Made by a program: the position numbers and the translations under genes
Shown: positions 8,982-17,880 of the stretch, in pieces
Layout of the letters: each line of letters opens with the position of its first letter
How positions within the stretch are numbered: position 1 is the first letter of the stretch
The notes under the pieces: generated by a model
The model's input: only the letters and a program-made list of their open reading frames with translations
Database searches by the model: none
Told to the model about the DNA's origin: nothing
Assembly (NCBI GenBank): GCA_902561765.1
Contig: CACEQR010000002.1
Coordinates: 36,001-100,000 of the forward strand
Reading direction: 5' to 3'
DNA: 64,000 bases
Origin: an uncultured Pelagibacteraceae bacterium
GTDB lineage: Bacteria; Pseudomonadota; Alphaproteobacteria; Pelagibacterales; Pelagibacteraceae

Positions 8982-9975
8982 TGAAACTATCTAAAACTTT
9001 AAATTTATTAATAAATTTTGCTACTTCTTTAGCTGAAAGTTGGTAAGTATTCGACGAGTTATACTCATCAAATTGATCAAGTTTTTCCTGACCTTTTTCG
9101 AAATATTTATCATAATTTAGATCTCTCTTATCTTTTGGGATAATAAAAAATTTTCTTTTTTCAGTAGCTTTTGACATTTCTTGTGTAGACACTAGTGTCT
9201 CATGAATTTTTTCTCCATGTCTTACTCCAACATTTTTAATTTTTATTTTTTTTTTTAAAAGAATTTTTAACCCTTGTACAAGATTTAGTATTGAGGAAGC
9301 TGGAGATTTTTGTACAAATATATCTCCATTTTTGGCATTTTGAAGTGCGTACAATACCAAATCAACTGATTGATCAACTGACATTAAAAATCTAGTCATA
9401 TTTTTGTTAGTTATTGTTATTGGTAAATTATTATTTATCTGACTTACGAAAAGTGGAATTACTGATCCTCTAGTACCCATTACATTTCCATATCTAGTTG
9501 CACAAAAAATCGTTTTGCTATTTCGAGATTTAGCAATCATAATTTTTTCCATCATTGCTTTAGATAATCCCATTGCATTAATTGGGTATACTGCTTTGTC
9601 GGTACTCAACATTACACATTTTTTAACTCCTGAAAATTCTGCAGCTTTTGTAATATTATTTGCCCCAATTATATTGGTATTTACCGCTTCCATAGGAAAA
9701 AATTCGCAAGAGGGAACTTGTTTTAAAGCTGCAGCATGAAAAATGTAGTCAACATTTTTTGTTGCTTCAACTACGCTAGAATAGTCTCTAATGTCTCCCA
9801 AATAAAATTTAAGACGATCATCATTAATTTTTTTTCTCAAATCAAACTGTTTTTTTTCGTCTCTGCTTAAAATTCTTATTTCTTTTATATTAGTTTTTAA
9901 AATTTTTTTTAAAACTGCATTTCCGAATGACCCTGTACCACCAGTAATCAAAAATATTTTTCCTTTAAAATTCAT
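8974..9975 (-). CDS. capE: UDP-GlcNAc 4,6-dehydratase/5-epimerase, CapE/WbjB/FnlA type
   Basis: 333 residues, close to the family length. Rossmann motif GGTGSFG at 12-18, then SRDEKKQ, HAAALKQVPSCEF and STDKAVYPINAMGLSK (124-139). The usual Tyr of the SDR YxxxK motif is Met (M135, K139), and Lys127 sits next to the catalytic Asp, the known hallmark of CapE-type enzymes. These convert UDP-GlcNAc to the 4-keto-6-deoxy L-hexose intermediates of UDP-L-FucNAc or UDP-L-QuiNAc. The reductase and 2-epimerase candidates are in the same operon. Identity is firm; the final sugar depends on the reductase. Confidence 0.93.
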   Translation of the reverse strand: MNFKGKIFLITGGTGSFGNAVLKKILKTNIKEIRILSRDEKKQFDLRKKINDDRLKFYLGDIRDYSSVVEATKNVDYIFHAAALKQVPSCEFFPMEAVNTNIIGANNITKAAEFSGVKKCVMLSTDKAVYPINAMGLSKAMMEKIMIAKSRNSKTIFCATRYGNVMGTRGSVIPLFVSQINNNLPITITNKNMTRFLMSVDQSVDLVLYALQNAKNGDIFVQKSPASSILNLVQGLKILLKKKIKIKNVGVRHGEKIHETLVSTQEMSKATEKRKFFIIPKDKRDLNYDKYFEKGQEKLDQFDEYNSSNTYQLSAKEVAKFINKFKVLDSFIE

Positions 9976-9983
9976 AATTATAA

Positions 9984-10766
9984 TTAAGTGTAATTTCTAA
10001 CAATTTTTCCTTTTTTGTCCAAAAATTTTTTTTTTCTCCATAAAGCACTGTGAGGTTTAGATACTTTTACTTGTGTCTTTGGCCTTTTCTCCTTAGTATA
10101 ATAATATAATATTAAAGATCTTCTTGGATTTTTTTTTGGAAAATTTATAGGATTTGGAAGGCCATGATAACTGTAATCATGAGTATCAAATGCGATAAGT
10201 CTATTAAATATTGGTTCTATTTTTTTAACACATCTTTCGCCTCTATTAGAGTAAATACCAAATTCTCCACCCCAATTTTTTTTCCAATTGGGATTGAAGT
10301 ATACGAGTATGTTAAGTCTTCGATTTAAGCCACTTGCATCATGATAATTTCCATCTACATGCACATCAAGTAAACCACCTTTTTCAGTTACATTCAGACC
10401 ACCTCCTGTAAAATAAGGATCAGGTATTAATTTTGGTATTGAAAAAACCTCTGAAAGAGCTTTTAAGAAAATTGAAGAATTTAAAATTCTAACAAGATTT
10501 ACTATGTTGTCTGGTATATCAAATTCTGAGTCCCAATTCGATCTGTATTTTATCTCAATAGACTTGATATTTGATTTTTCCCATAATTTTTTTTTATTTA
10601 AATTTGGGAAATCTTTTAGACATTTATATGCAAATTTTTTTTCTAAAATATTATCTATTATTAAATGTTTAAAAGGTTTGTTAAAAAATTTTTTATTTTT
10701 TTTAGTTTTTAAAATTTTTTTAGCAATTTTATGAGCATTAATTTTTAATATTTTCTGATTAAACAT
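9984..10766 (-). CDS. 2OG-Fe(II) oxygenase (prolyl 4-hydroxylase-like)
   Basis: Double-stranded beta-helix oxygenase. Iron ligands are visible as HVD (H145, D147 counted from the upstream ATG at 10793) and H210 in YHGLPNP, with the 2-oxoglutarate-binding Arg at 225 (RRSLILYYYT). The start at 10766 (MFNQK) is preferred because it overlaps the upstream gene by only 8 bases; the ATG at 10793 would add nine residues. Such oxygenases in surface-polysaccharide clusters may hydroxylate sugars or their acyl groups. It lies between the dehydratase and reductase genes of the L-FucNAc/L-QuiNAc set. Substrate unknown. Confidence 0.82.
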   Translation of the reverse strand: MFNQKILKINAHKIAKKILKTKKNKKFFNKPFKHLIIDNILEKKFAYKCLKDFPNLNKKKLWEKSNIKSIEIKYRSNWDSEFDIPDNIVNLVRILNSSIFLKALSEVFSIPKLIPDPYFTGGGLNVTEKGGLLDVHVDGNYHDASGLNRRLNILVYFNPNWKKNWGGEFGIYSNRGERCVKKIEPIFNRLIAFDTHDYSYHGLPNPINFPKKNPRRSLILYYYTKEKRPKTQVKVSKPHSALWRKKKFLDKKGKIVRNYT

Positions 10767-11637
10767 AGAAATTTTTTTCAATTTGATTAGCATTATTGTT
10801 ATTATTAAACATTTTTTTTACAAGTTTTTGCCAAGATGGACTTTTGTACGAAGTAATTTTTTTTAATTTTTTTGAATTAAGCGACCTATCAATTTTAAAA
10901 TCTTTATTTTTTATTATTTTAATTTTTTTACCGTATATTTTAGCAATTAATTTTAATAAGTTGAATTTAGAAATTTTTGTTGAAGACAAATTATATAAAC
11001 CACTAATTTTTTTATTTTTCAAAATATACTTTTCTAAAAAATCAAATATCTCTATTGTGGGTAGGCCACTAAAATAAGCTTTGGAATAACCCTCACAATT
11101 CTTTTTTTGATTTAAAAACCATTCTAGAAGGCTATATTTGCCTTTTATTTCATGCCCTATAATTGATGTTCTTAAAGTTATTGAATTTTTGTAATTAATT
11201 TCACCTAATCTTTTTGAAAAACCATATACATCATGTGCATTAGGAGCATGTTTTTCATTATAATTCCCAACTTTTCCATCAAACACACAATCAGTGCTAA
11301 AATGAATAAGTTTAGCATTTACTGTTACTGAAATTTTATAAAGTTCGTGTGGAAATATAGAATTAACATAAAAAATATCCTTCTGATCAATTTTATTTAT
11401 TTTTTGTTTTATTATTCCCACACAATTTATGATTATTTTAGGCTTAAATATTTTAATTTTTTTTTTTAATTTATCTAAATCATATACATCAGTAATTAAA
11501 TCAATATGTGAATTATATTTATTAAATTTTTTATTGATAAAACGAGCAGATCCTCTTACTTTATATTTCTTTTTTAAAAATTCTAAGAAAAGTTTACTAC
11601 CCAACATACCCGTAATGCCTAATATATATATTTTCAT
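10759..11637 (-). CDS. RmlD-like SDR reductase, probably for a 2-acetamido-2,6-dideoxy-L-hexose
   Basis: 292 residues. GITGMLGS at 7-14 binds NAD(P); HFSTDCVFDGK and the YGFSKRLGE segment carry the catalytic Thr/Tyr/Lys region of the dTDP-4-dehydrorhamnose reductase family. In UDP-L-QuiNAc synthesis (WbvB-WbvR-WbvD) the reductase is an RmlD homologue, whereas UDP-L-FucNAc synthesis uses CapF, which has a C-terminal cupin. No cupin extension is present here, which leans toward L-QuiNAc/L-RhaNAc chemistry. It lies 5 bases downstream of the WbuB-like transferase gene. Confidence 0.78.
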   Translation of the reverse strand: MKIYILGITGMLGSKLFLEFLKKKYKVRGSARFINKKFNKYNSHIDLITDVYDLDKLKKKIKIFKPKIIINCVGIIKQKINKIDQKDIFYVNSIFPHELYKISVTVNAKLIHFSTDCVFDGKVGNYNEKHAPNAHDVYGFSKRLGEINYKNSITLRTSIIGHEIKGKYSLLEWFLNQKKNCEGYSKAYFSGLPTIEIFDFLEKYILKNKKISGLYNLSSTKISKFNLLKLIAKIYGKKIKIIKNKDFKIDRSLNSKKLKKITSYKSPSWQKLVKKMFNNNNNANQIEKNFYV

Positions 11638-11642
11638 ATAAT

Positions 11643-12848
11643 TTAAATTAAAATTTTTGATATCGAATTAGTTATCATTTTATTATCAAAATTATTTTTA
11701 AAGTATAATTCAGAATTTTTACTTAGTTTATTCAAATTTTTATTATTTAAATTAATTAATTTTAATATATTTTTATATAATAAGTGCTCATTTTCTGGTC
11801 TTGAGCAAAAACCTGAGTTTGACTCTTCTAATATTCTCTTAATTTCTCCGCTAGCTGAAGCAATTATAGGTTTCCCAAAGCTAAAATAAGTCTGTAATTT
11901 TGCAGGAATAGTATAATTAAGATATTTATTATTCACCAAACTTAAAAATAATGCATCTGATTTAATATATTCTTTATAAACTTTTTCTTTAGAAATTTTT
12001 CCATAAATTATAACATTATCAAGTTTATATTTTTTTTTATATTTTTTTAAATTTTTAAGTTCAGTACCATCTCCAAAGATTTTTATTTTTATCTTTTCTG
12101 ACTTCAATTTTCGTGCAGATTTTAAAAGAGTTAATAATTTTTGAGCTCTTCCAATATTACCAGCATAAATAAGAATAAATTTTTTATTCTTAACTTTTTT
12201 ATGTTTTTTATTTTCAAAAATTTCTGCATAATTAGGGACATAGTATATTTTTTTTTTATTTACTCTTTTTTTAAGAACTTTTTTAAAACTATTTGACTGT
12301 GCTAATAAAATATCACTGCAATTATATGTTAGGTTTGTAAAATAATTTACAATACTAATAATAAATTTATTTTTAATAATATTTAAAGCTAATAAGTTTT
12401 CTGGCCATAGGTCTTGAACCCAGATAATAAGTTTAGCATTTTTAAATTTTTTTAAAACATATCCAACCCAAGATTGAAAAATAGGCGAAGATGCAAAAAC
12501 CAAAATATAGTCAAATTTTTTATTTTTTAATTTTAGTATTCCAAAAATAATACCAAATATTATGAATGCTAAGTAATTTATTAAAATTAATAAGTAACTA
12601 TATCTTCCTCTAGGAACTGTCGGTACTCTGTGAACTAAAAATTTTTTTTTATAATTATCAGTTTTAAAATTAAACCATTTGTAATTTTTATATATTTTAC
12701 CCTCAGGATAATTAGGATTAGAGGTTAAAACTTCAACTTCATATCCATTATTTACAAGATTATTAACTACATCTGTAGATCTAAAATTTTCAGGCCAAAA
12801 ATTTTGACAAATAAATAATATTTTTTGTTTCTGGGTCTTATCTTTCAT
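11643..12848 (-). CDS. WbuB-like glycosyltransferase (GT4)
   Basis: 401 residues. The opening ICQNFWPENFRSTDVV, the VQDLWPENL segment and the late IPAKLQTYFSFGKPIIA motif are characteristic of WbuB-type GT4 enzymes, which add L-FucNAc or related 6-deoxy-L-HexNAc sugars. That fits the CapE-type dehydratase, RmlD-like reductase and WecB-type epimerase in the same operon. Extra hydrophobic segments at about 83-110 suggest membrane association. It is the first gene of the minus-strand operon 2453-12848. Its start is only 28 bases from the divergent gene at 12877. Confidence 0.82.
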   Translation of the reverse strand: MKDKTQKQKILFICQNFWPENFRSTDVVNNLVNNGYEVEVLTSNPNYPEGKIYKNYKWFNFKTDNYKKKFLVHRVPTVPRGRYSYLLILINYLAFIIFGIIFGILKLKNKKFDYILVFASSPIFQSWVGYVLKKFKNAKLIIWVQDLWPENLLALNIIKNKFIISIVNYFTNLTYNCSDILLAQSNSFKKVLKKRVNKKKIYYVPNYAEIFENKKHKKVKNKKFILIYAGNIGRAQKLLTLLKSARKLKSEKIKIKIFGDGTELKNLKKYKKKYKLDNVIIYGKISKEKVYKEYIKSDALFLSLVNNKYLNYTIPAKLQTYFSFGKPIIASASGEIKRILEESNSGFCSRPENEHLLYKNILKLINLNNKNLNKLSKNSELYFKNNFDNKMITNSISKILI

Positions 12849-12867
12849 GATAAATCTATTGTTTATC
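12849..12867. repeat. Short perfect inverted repeat in a 28-base divergent gap
   Basis: GATAAA (12849-12854) and TTTATC (12862-12867) form a 6-base inverted repeat with a 7-base spacer. They occupy most of the 28 bases between two divergent start codons. It could be a regulator site or simply reflect two facing -10-like elements. It is too short to be certain in AT-rich DNA. Confidence 0.3.
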
Positions 12868-12876
12868 CTTTAAAAC

Positions 12877-13785
12877 ATGAAACAAAAACTTGTAAGCATT
12901 ATAATGAATTGTCATAATGGTGAAAAATATCTTAAAGATGCAATAAATTCCATAATTATACAATCATATAAAAATTGGGAATTAATTTTTTTTGATAATG
13001 CATCGACTGATAATTCATCTAATATAGTCAAAAATTTCAAAGACAAAAGAATAAAATATCATTATTCTGAATTTGTAAATTTAGGTGTTGCAAGAAAAAA
13101 AGCTTTTAGTCTTTGTAAAGGAGATTATGTTGCTTTTCTCGATAGTGACGATTATTGGGTTAAAAATAAACTGAGTTTACAGGTAAATCAACTAAATAAA
13201 TTTATTAATTGTGGTGTAAGTTTTAGTAATTCTTTTTTTTTCAAAAATAAAAAAAAGACTTTGCTTTATAATACTCTTCCACAAGATGGATATATATTCG
13301 AAGAACTTCTAAAAAAATACTTTATTAGTTTTGATACTGTAATTATAAAAAAATTTTATTTGAGGAAAATGAGTCATGATTTTGATGAAAGGTTTACAAT
13401 CGCTCATGATTTAGATTTATTAATTAGATTAAGTATGATTTGCGATTTCAAATATATTGATAAACCACTGTCTTTTTGGAGAATACATGATCAAAGTTTC
13501 AGTAAGAATAGAATATCAATAATTAATAAAGAAAAATATTATTTTTTAAAAAAACTTAAAAAAATTGTTAAAAATAAACCAAACAAAAAAAATTTATTAA
13601 TTTTATTCGAAAAAAATATCATTAAGTCAAAACTAGAAGAATATTTAATAAATCAAGATTTAAAAAAATTTTTTTCATTAATTTTAAAAAATAAAATATT
13701 TAATTTTAGAATATTAATATTAATAATATTGATAACAATTCCAGGAGGAAAATATATTTATACTAAAATAAAAAAATCATGGTGA
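12877..13785 (+). CDS. Glycosyltransferase family 2 (GT-A)
   Basis: 302 residues. The opening VSIIMNCHNGEKYL, FFDNASTDNSS and the metal-binding FLDSDDYW (about 89-96) are textbook GT2. A further RIHDQSFS segment near 208-215 is also typical. It transfers a sugar from a nucleotide donor to the growing lipid-linked oligosaccharide. The C-terminus is Lys/Ile rich with a hydrophobic end that may touch the membrane. It leads a plus-strand set and overlaps the next gene by 7 bases. Confidence 0.88.
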   Translation: MKQKLVSIIMNCHNGEKYLKDAINSIIIQSYKNWELIFFDNASTDNSSNIVKNFKDKRIKYHYSEFVNLGVARKKAFSLCKGDYVAFLDSDDYWVKNKLSLQVNQLNKFINCGVSFSNSFFFKNKKKTLLYNTLPQDGYIFEELLKKYFISFDTVIIKKFYLRKMSHDFDERFTIAHDLDLLIRLSMICDFKYIDKPLSFWRIHDQSFSKNRISIINKEKYYFLKKLKKIVKNKPNKKNLLILFEKNIIKSKLEEYLINQDLKKFFSLILKNKIFNFRILILIILITIPGGKYIYTKIKKSW

Positions 13786-14768
13786 ATAATAAAATTATAA
13801 ACTTAAATAATGGAAGATCAGCATTAGATTTAGGTATAAAAGTTTTATCTTTAAAAAAAGGAACAAAAATTTTAGTACCTGAGATTATTTGCGATGTAGC
13901 AATCAAGGTTTTTTTAAGAAACAACTTAAAAGTAAAATATTATAAATTAAATAGTAAATTTGAACCTATCTGGTCAGATTTATACAAAAAAAAATCTTCA
14001 GATGTCTCATGTATACTAATGGTACATTTTTTTGGATTTCCACAAAATATTAAAAAATTTAAATATTTTTCTAAAAAACAAAAACTTTTCTTAATTGAAG
14101 ATAATTGCCATTCTTTAAATTTAAAATTTAAAGAAATTTCATTAGGTAACAACGGAGATATTGGCGTTGATTCACCGAGAAAAATATTTAATGATTTGTA
14201 TTCCGGTGGACGTCTCTTTATAAACAAAAAATTAAATTATAAGTTCGAAAAATTAATACAATATCAACCAAATATTTTATCAAAATACAAAAAAATTATT
14301 AAAAAAGATTTTAAAAATTTTTATACAAATATAAAGTTTTTAGGAAAAAGACCAAATTACGAGTCACCATTTTTATATTCTGACAAAGATAATAATTTTA
14401 ATATAGAAAAAATGGATAATTTTTCAGAGAACTATCTTAAATGTATAAATTTTAAAAAAGAGTCTATTAAAAGAATTACTCTTTACAAAAAATTAGAAAA
14501 ATTTGCAAAAAAAAATAGAATTAAACCTGTTTTTAAAATAAAGTCCAATCTTATTCCAATGAGCTTTGTGGGTATTGCTAGTAGCAAAAGTCATGCCAGT
14601 AAACTATTTGATTGGGGATGGAAAAATAAAGTTGAAATTACATCATGGCCAAGTTTTTATTCAAAAGCAAAATTAGATAAGAAACTGATTAATAGATGGA
14701 GTAAATATATTTGTATACCTTTGAATCAAAATTTTAAAATAAATATATCTAAAATAAATGATAGATGA
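13779..14768 (+). CDS. Atypical DegT/DnrJ/EryC1-fold protein (first of two)
   Basis: 329 residues, shorter than the usual 370-390. The fold-type I landmarks of sugar aminotransferases can be followed: GRSALDL near the start, LVPEIICDV, HFFGFP, the PLP-ring Asp108 in IEDNCHS, and a candidate Schiff-base Lys135 in SPRKIFN followed by SGG. These enzymes usually add an amino group to a 4- or 3-keto nucleotide sugar. Sequence between the landmarks is strongly drifted, so activity is uncertain. It is followed with an 11-base overlap by a FemAB/GNAT-like gene. The same pairing recurs at 33840-35908. Confidence 0.65.
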   Translation: MVNNKIINLNNGRSALDLGIKVLSLKKGTKILVPEIICDVAIKVFLRNNLKVKYYKLNSKFEPIWSDLYKKKSSDVSCILMVHFFGFPQNIKKFKYFSKKQKLFLIEDNCHSLNLKFKEISLGNNGDIGVDSPRKIFNDLYSGGRLFINKKLNYKFEKLIQYQPNILSKYKKIIKKDFKNFYTNIKFLGKRPNYESPFLYSDKDNNFNIEKMDNFSENYLKCINFKKESIKRITLYKKLEKFAKKNRIKPVFKIKSNLIPMSFVGIASSKSHASKLFDWGWKNKVEITSWPSFYSKAKLDKKLINRWSKYICIPLNQNFKINISKINDR

Positions 14769-15798
14769 GAATAAACTTATAATTAAAAACAATTTTGATA
14801 AGGAATTAGCCAAGGAATGGAAAGAATTAGAAAAAGACTCAAATATATCAATATTTCAATCATATGATTGGAACATGCATTGGCAAGAAAATTGTAATCA
14901 TAATTTTGAAAATATAATTTTACTTTATTATAAAAAAAATAAGCTAATCTCAATACTTCCTTTAATCATATATAAAAAATATTTTTTAAAAATTTTAAGT
15001 TGGAGCGGATTTCCCTTTTCAGATTATAACCAACCGTTAATAAGAAATAATTATAGTTTAGACCCATTGGATCTAAAATTCTTAATTTCAATTTTATCAA
15101 AAAAATTTAGATTTGATGTAATACATCTAGTTAATAATATAAATAATAAAATTTTTGATTTAAATAGTTACAAATCTAATAAAGCATACAAATTAATTTA
15201 CAAAAATCAAAAATCATATGAATTGATGATTAACAAATTTAAAAAAAAAATTAACTACGAAGAAAATAGACTGAAAAAAAAATTTAATTATAATATTTAT
15301 TTAAATCCAAGTACTAACAAAAAGTTAGAAATTTTAAATTTTTTTGTAGAAAAAAAAATGGAACAGCTAGATAGAACGAATGCTTGGAATTACTTAAAAA
15401 TTAAAATATTTAAGGATTATATTTTTAAATTAGAAAAATTTGATCAAAGTAAAATTAGCTTTTCTTGTATTGAAGTAAACGGAAAAATTATTTCATCTCA
15501 TATTGGTTATATATTAAATAAAAATTTTTATTATATTTTTCCAGCTTATGATTATTTGTACAAAAAATTTTCTCCAGGAAATATTTTATTATTTAAATTA
15601 ATTGAATTTTATAAATCAAAGAACTTTGAAGATTTTGATTTAACAATTGGAGATGAAAATTATAAAAAATCATTTACTAATTATAAGATTGATTTATATG
15701 ACTATATTAATTGCCGCACTTTATTAGGATTGTGTTATATGTTAAGCGTTAAACTTAAAGTAATGTTAAAAAAATTAATAATTCAAAAAAACAATTAA
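14758..15798 (+). CDS. FemAB/CelD-like GNAT-superfamily acyltransferase
   Basis: 346 residues. The layout is that of double-GNAT FemAB/CelD (Acetyltransf_6) proteins: FQSYDWNMHWQENC near the N-terminus, a charged central helix (FKKKINYEENRLKKKF), then a C-terminal acyltransferase fold with ISSHIGYILNKNFYYIFPAYD and SPGNILLFKLIEFY (about 280-293), and a closing FDLTIGDENYKKSF. Such proteins transfer acyl or aminoacyl groups to amino sugars or peptides. Coupling to the DegT-fold gene suggests acylation of an amino sugar made by it; this is inference. Confidence 0.7.
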   Translation: MIDENKLIIKNNFDKELAKEWKELEKDSNISIFQSYDWNMHWQENCNHNFENIILLYYKKNKLISILPLIIYKKYFLKILSWSGFPFSDYNQPLIRNNYSLDPLDLKFLISILSKKFRFDVIHLVNNINNKIFDLNSYKSNKAYKLIYKNQKSYELMINKFKKKINYEENRLKKKFNYNIYLNPSTNKKLEILNFFVEKKMEQLDRTNAWNYLKIKIFKDYIFKLEKFDQSKISFSCIEVNGKIISSHIGYILNKNFYYIFPAYDYLYKKFSPGNILLFKLIEFYKSKNFEDFDLTIGDENYKKSFTNYKIDLYDYINCRTLLGLCYMLSVKLKVMLKKLIIQKNN

Positions 15799-15865
15799 TT
15801 TATCTATATTATATACCAAATTTAATTAATAATGACTTTTTTAATTTATATGTTAATTGTTAATT

Positions 15866-17674
15866 ATGAAAATTTGTATCGTAACCACTCCAATTAGACC
15901 AATACCAACTCAGTTTCCTCCTATGGGTTCGATGTTTATCATTCAATCATTAAGAGAGGAAGGTCATGTTGTTGACTTTTTCCATATTGATTATCATAGA
16001 TACACACACAATGAGATATTAGATTATTTTAAAAAAAATAAATATGATGCGGTAGGTATTAGTGCAGTGGTTTCTACGGCTTATGCATATACAAAGTATA
16101 TATCTGAAATAATTTACAATTCTAACCCTGATTGTATAATTTTTTTAGGCGGTGGTTTGGCTGCAAGTGCAAATGTATTGCTTGAGAAAACAAAAGTTAA
16201 ATATTGTGTAATAGGTGATGGTGAATTAATAGCAAAAAATTTAATAAGGTCTATTGAACAAAAAAAGACTAGTGATTTAGATATTTTAAATATCAAAGGT
16301 ATTACATTTAAAAATTCAAAAGGTGAAATAATTTTTACTGGATATGATAAACCTCTAACTGCAGAAAATTTATTACTTCCTGATTACACTATCTTAGAAG
16401 AGGATGGTTCTATAGATCACTATATCGTAGAACAAGCTGTGCATAGATTTCATCCTGATAGAGAACAGGATACTAAAACAAAGTCTGCTTTTGTAATTAC
16501 TTCAAAAGGTTGTGTGGCTAGATGCACTTTCTGTCACAGATTTGAAAAAGGGTACAGAGTTATGCCTGTTCAAAAAATTATCAATTATATGCTTTTTCTT
16601 AGAAAAAAATATGGAGTAAATTTTATTTATGTTGGAGATGAAAATTTTGGATCCTATAAAGACTCTACAAAAGAATTAGTAGCATTGATGGGTAAGCATG
16701 GATTTAAATGGTCTGCTGCTGGAGTAAGAGCACATACAGTCGATTTAGAGATGCTAAAATTTTGGAAGAAAAATGGATGTGAGTCAATTTTATATGGAAT
16801 AGAGTCTGGAAGTGAGAGAATGTTGAGGGTAATGGAAAAGAAAATTAAACGTATTTCCAATTTAAATGCAATTAAAGCGACATACGAAGCAGGTTTGCCA
16901 ACAATAATTCAATATGTCATTGGAATGCCTGGCGAAACTGATGAAACAATCGAAGAAAGTTATAATTTTTTATTAGAAACTATGAAATATTATCCTGATA
17001 ATTTTAGACAGCAATATGATTTTGTAACTAGTATTAATTATGCTCAAGCGTTACCTGGTACACCTTTATATGAATATGCCAGAGAACACGGCTATATAGG
17101 AAAATCTACAGAGGATGAGGAAGAATATTTAATAAATATAAGCGATAAGGACGCTTACAGTGTGGAACACTTTATCAATTACACGAAGCAACCATTGCTT
17201 AAGGTTTACTCCTGGAGGCATTTGATCAAATGGAAAATTTGGAGGGAACATGCAAAACATAATCTTAAAATTAATCTTGGAAAATTTACTATTTTAGTTG
17301 GGTTGATATCAATTTTATTAAAAAAAATCTTTCCATTTCAATACAAGACAAAACTAGAAAAAATACTTCATAAATATAGATTTACTAGAAAGCAAAAAAA
17401 AGATGCATTTATTAACTTTGGAAACAAAGTTAGAGCAACAGAAGGTCTTCGACTGTTATTTCCTTGGAATAAGTTTACATATCCTTTTCTTTGTTTGATT
17501 ATTGCTTACCACGAGTCAAAAAGTTTAAAATGGACATTTAAATTAATATTTGAGCATTTAATTTGGAGTTTTGGAAAGAGACCAGAGCTTAAGGATTTGC
17601 CTTCGATATCTCTTCGTAAAATTGTAAACATCAATGACAAAGATCAAACTCTTGAACTTAGAAAAGGTAGATAA
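15866..17674 (+). CDS. B12-binding-type radical SAM protein
   Basis: 602 residues from ATG 15866; an upstream in-frame TTG at 15857 is less likely. The N-terminal ~130 residues form a Rossmann-like cobalamin-binding-type domain (VGISAVVSTA, IIFLGGG, VIGDGE). The radical SAM core starts at the CX3CX2C cluster C216/C220/C223 in SKGCVARCTFC, with GDENFG, GIESGSERML and VIGMPGE. This layout is class B, like many methyltransferases and C-C rearranging enzymes. The C-terminal ~190 residues are unassigned with a hydrophobic patch. The canonical DxHxxG cobalamin ligand is not evident. Codon use is less AT-extreme than its neighbours. A cobalamin riboswitch begins about 50 bases after its stop. Confidence 0.85.
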   Translation: MKICIVTTPIRPIPTQFPPMGSMFIIQSLREEGHVVDFFHIDYHRYTHNEILDYFKKNKYDAVGISAVVSTAYAYTKYISEIIYNSNPDCIIFLGGGLAASANVLLEKTKVKYCVIGDGELIAKNLIRSIEQKKTSDLDILNIKGITFKNSKGEIIFTGYDKPLTAENLLLPDYTILEEDGSIDHYIVEQAVHRFHPDREQDTKTKSAFVITSKGCVARCTFCHRFEKGYRVMPVQKIINYMLFLRKKYGVNFIYVGDENFGSYKDSTKELVALMGKHGFKWSAAGVRAHTVDLEMLKFWKKNGCESILYGIESGSERMLRVMEKKIKRISNLNAIKATYEAGLPTIIQYVIGMPGETDETIEESYNFLLETMKYYPDNFRQQYDFVTSINYAQALPGTPLYEYAREHGYIGKSTEDEEEYLINISDKDAYSVEHFINYTKQPLLKVYSWRHLIKWKIWREHAKHNLKINLGKFTILVGLISILLKKIFPFQYKTKLEKILHKYRFTRKQKKDAFINFGNKVRATEGLRLLFPWNKFTYPFLCLIIAYHESKSLKWTFKLIFEHLIWSFGKRPELKDLPSISLRKIVNINDKDQTLELRKGR

Positions 17675-17689
17675 TTTTAGTTTATAAAT

Positions 17690-17717
17690 TTGACAATCAA
17701 AAAAAACTCTATATATT
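17690..17717 (+). promoter_or_regulatory. Sigma70 promoter for the B12 riboswitch/btuB transcript
   Basis: A perfect -35 TTGACA (17690-17695) and TATATT (17712-17717) are separated by 16 bases. Transcription would begin near 17724, just ahead of the riboswitch aptamer. It starts 15 bases after the radical SAM gene ends, so the riboswitch unit has its own promoter. This is the clearest promoter in the window. Confidence 0.75.
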
Positions 17718-17723
17718 TTTATT

Positions 17724-17858
17724 GTACTGAAATGCATGGTGGGAAATCAGTGTGAAATTCATTGGCTGTTCCTGCAACCGTAAAGTCGGAGCGCCACCCA
17801 GTATAGTCCACTGCTGAATGAAGGCCAGGAAAAGTCTAGTTCTATAATATAAAATTAG
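17724..17858 (+). promoter_or_regulatory. Cobalamin (adenosylcobalamin-type) riboswitch
   Basis: The conserved B12-element blocks appear in order: GGTGGGAA (17738-17745), GTGTGAAATTC (17750-17760), GGCTGTTCCTGCAACCGTAA (17764-17783) containing the invariant CCTGCAACCGTAA core, then GGAGCGCCACCC (17788-17799). It precedes a TonB-dependent receptor gene, the commonest target of this class. When cobalamin binds, expression is normally lowered by hiding the ribosome site. The local G+C is far above the surroundings, as expected of a structured RNA. Exact ends are approximate. Confidence 0.9.
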
Positions 17859-17880
17859 GCAGAGGCATTTGAAATTATTT

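Noticed and set aside
15850..15868. Alternative starts upstream of the radical SAM gene (ATG 15850, TTG 15857)
   Set aside because: ATG 15850 is in another frame and TTG 15857 adds only three residues; ATG 15866 matches the usual protein start.
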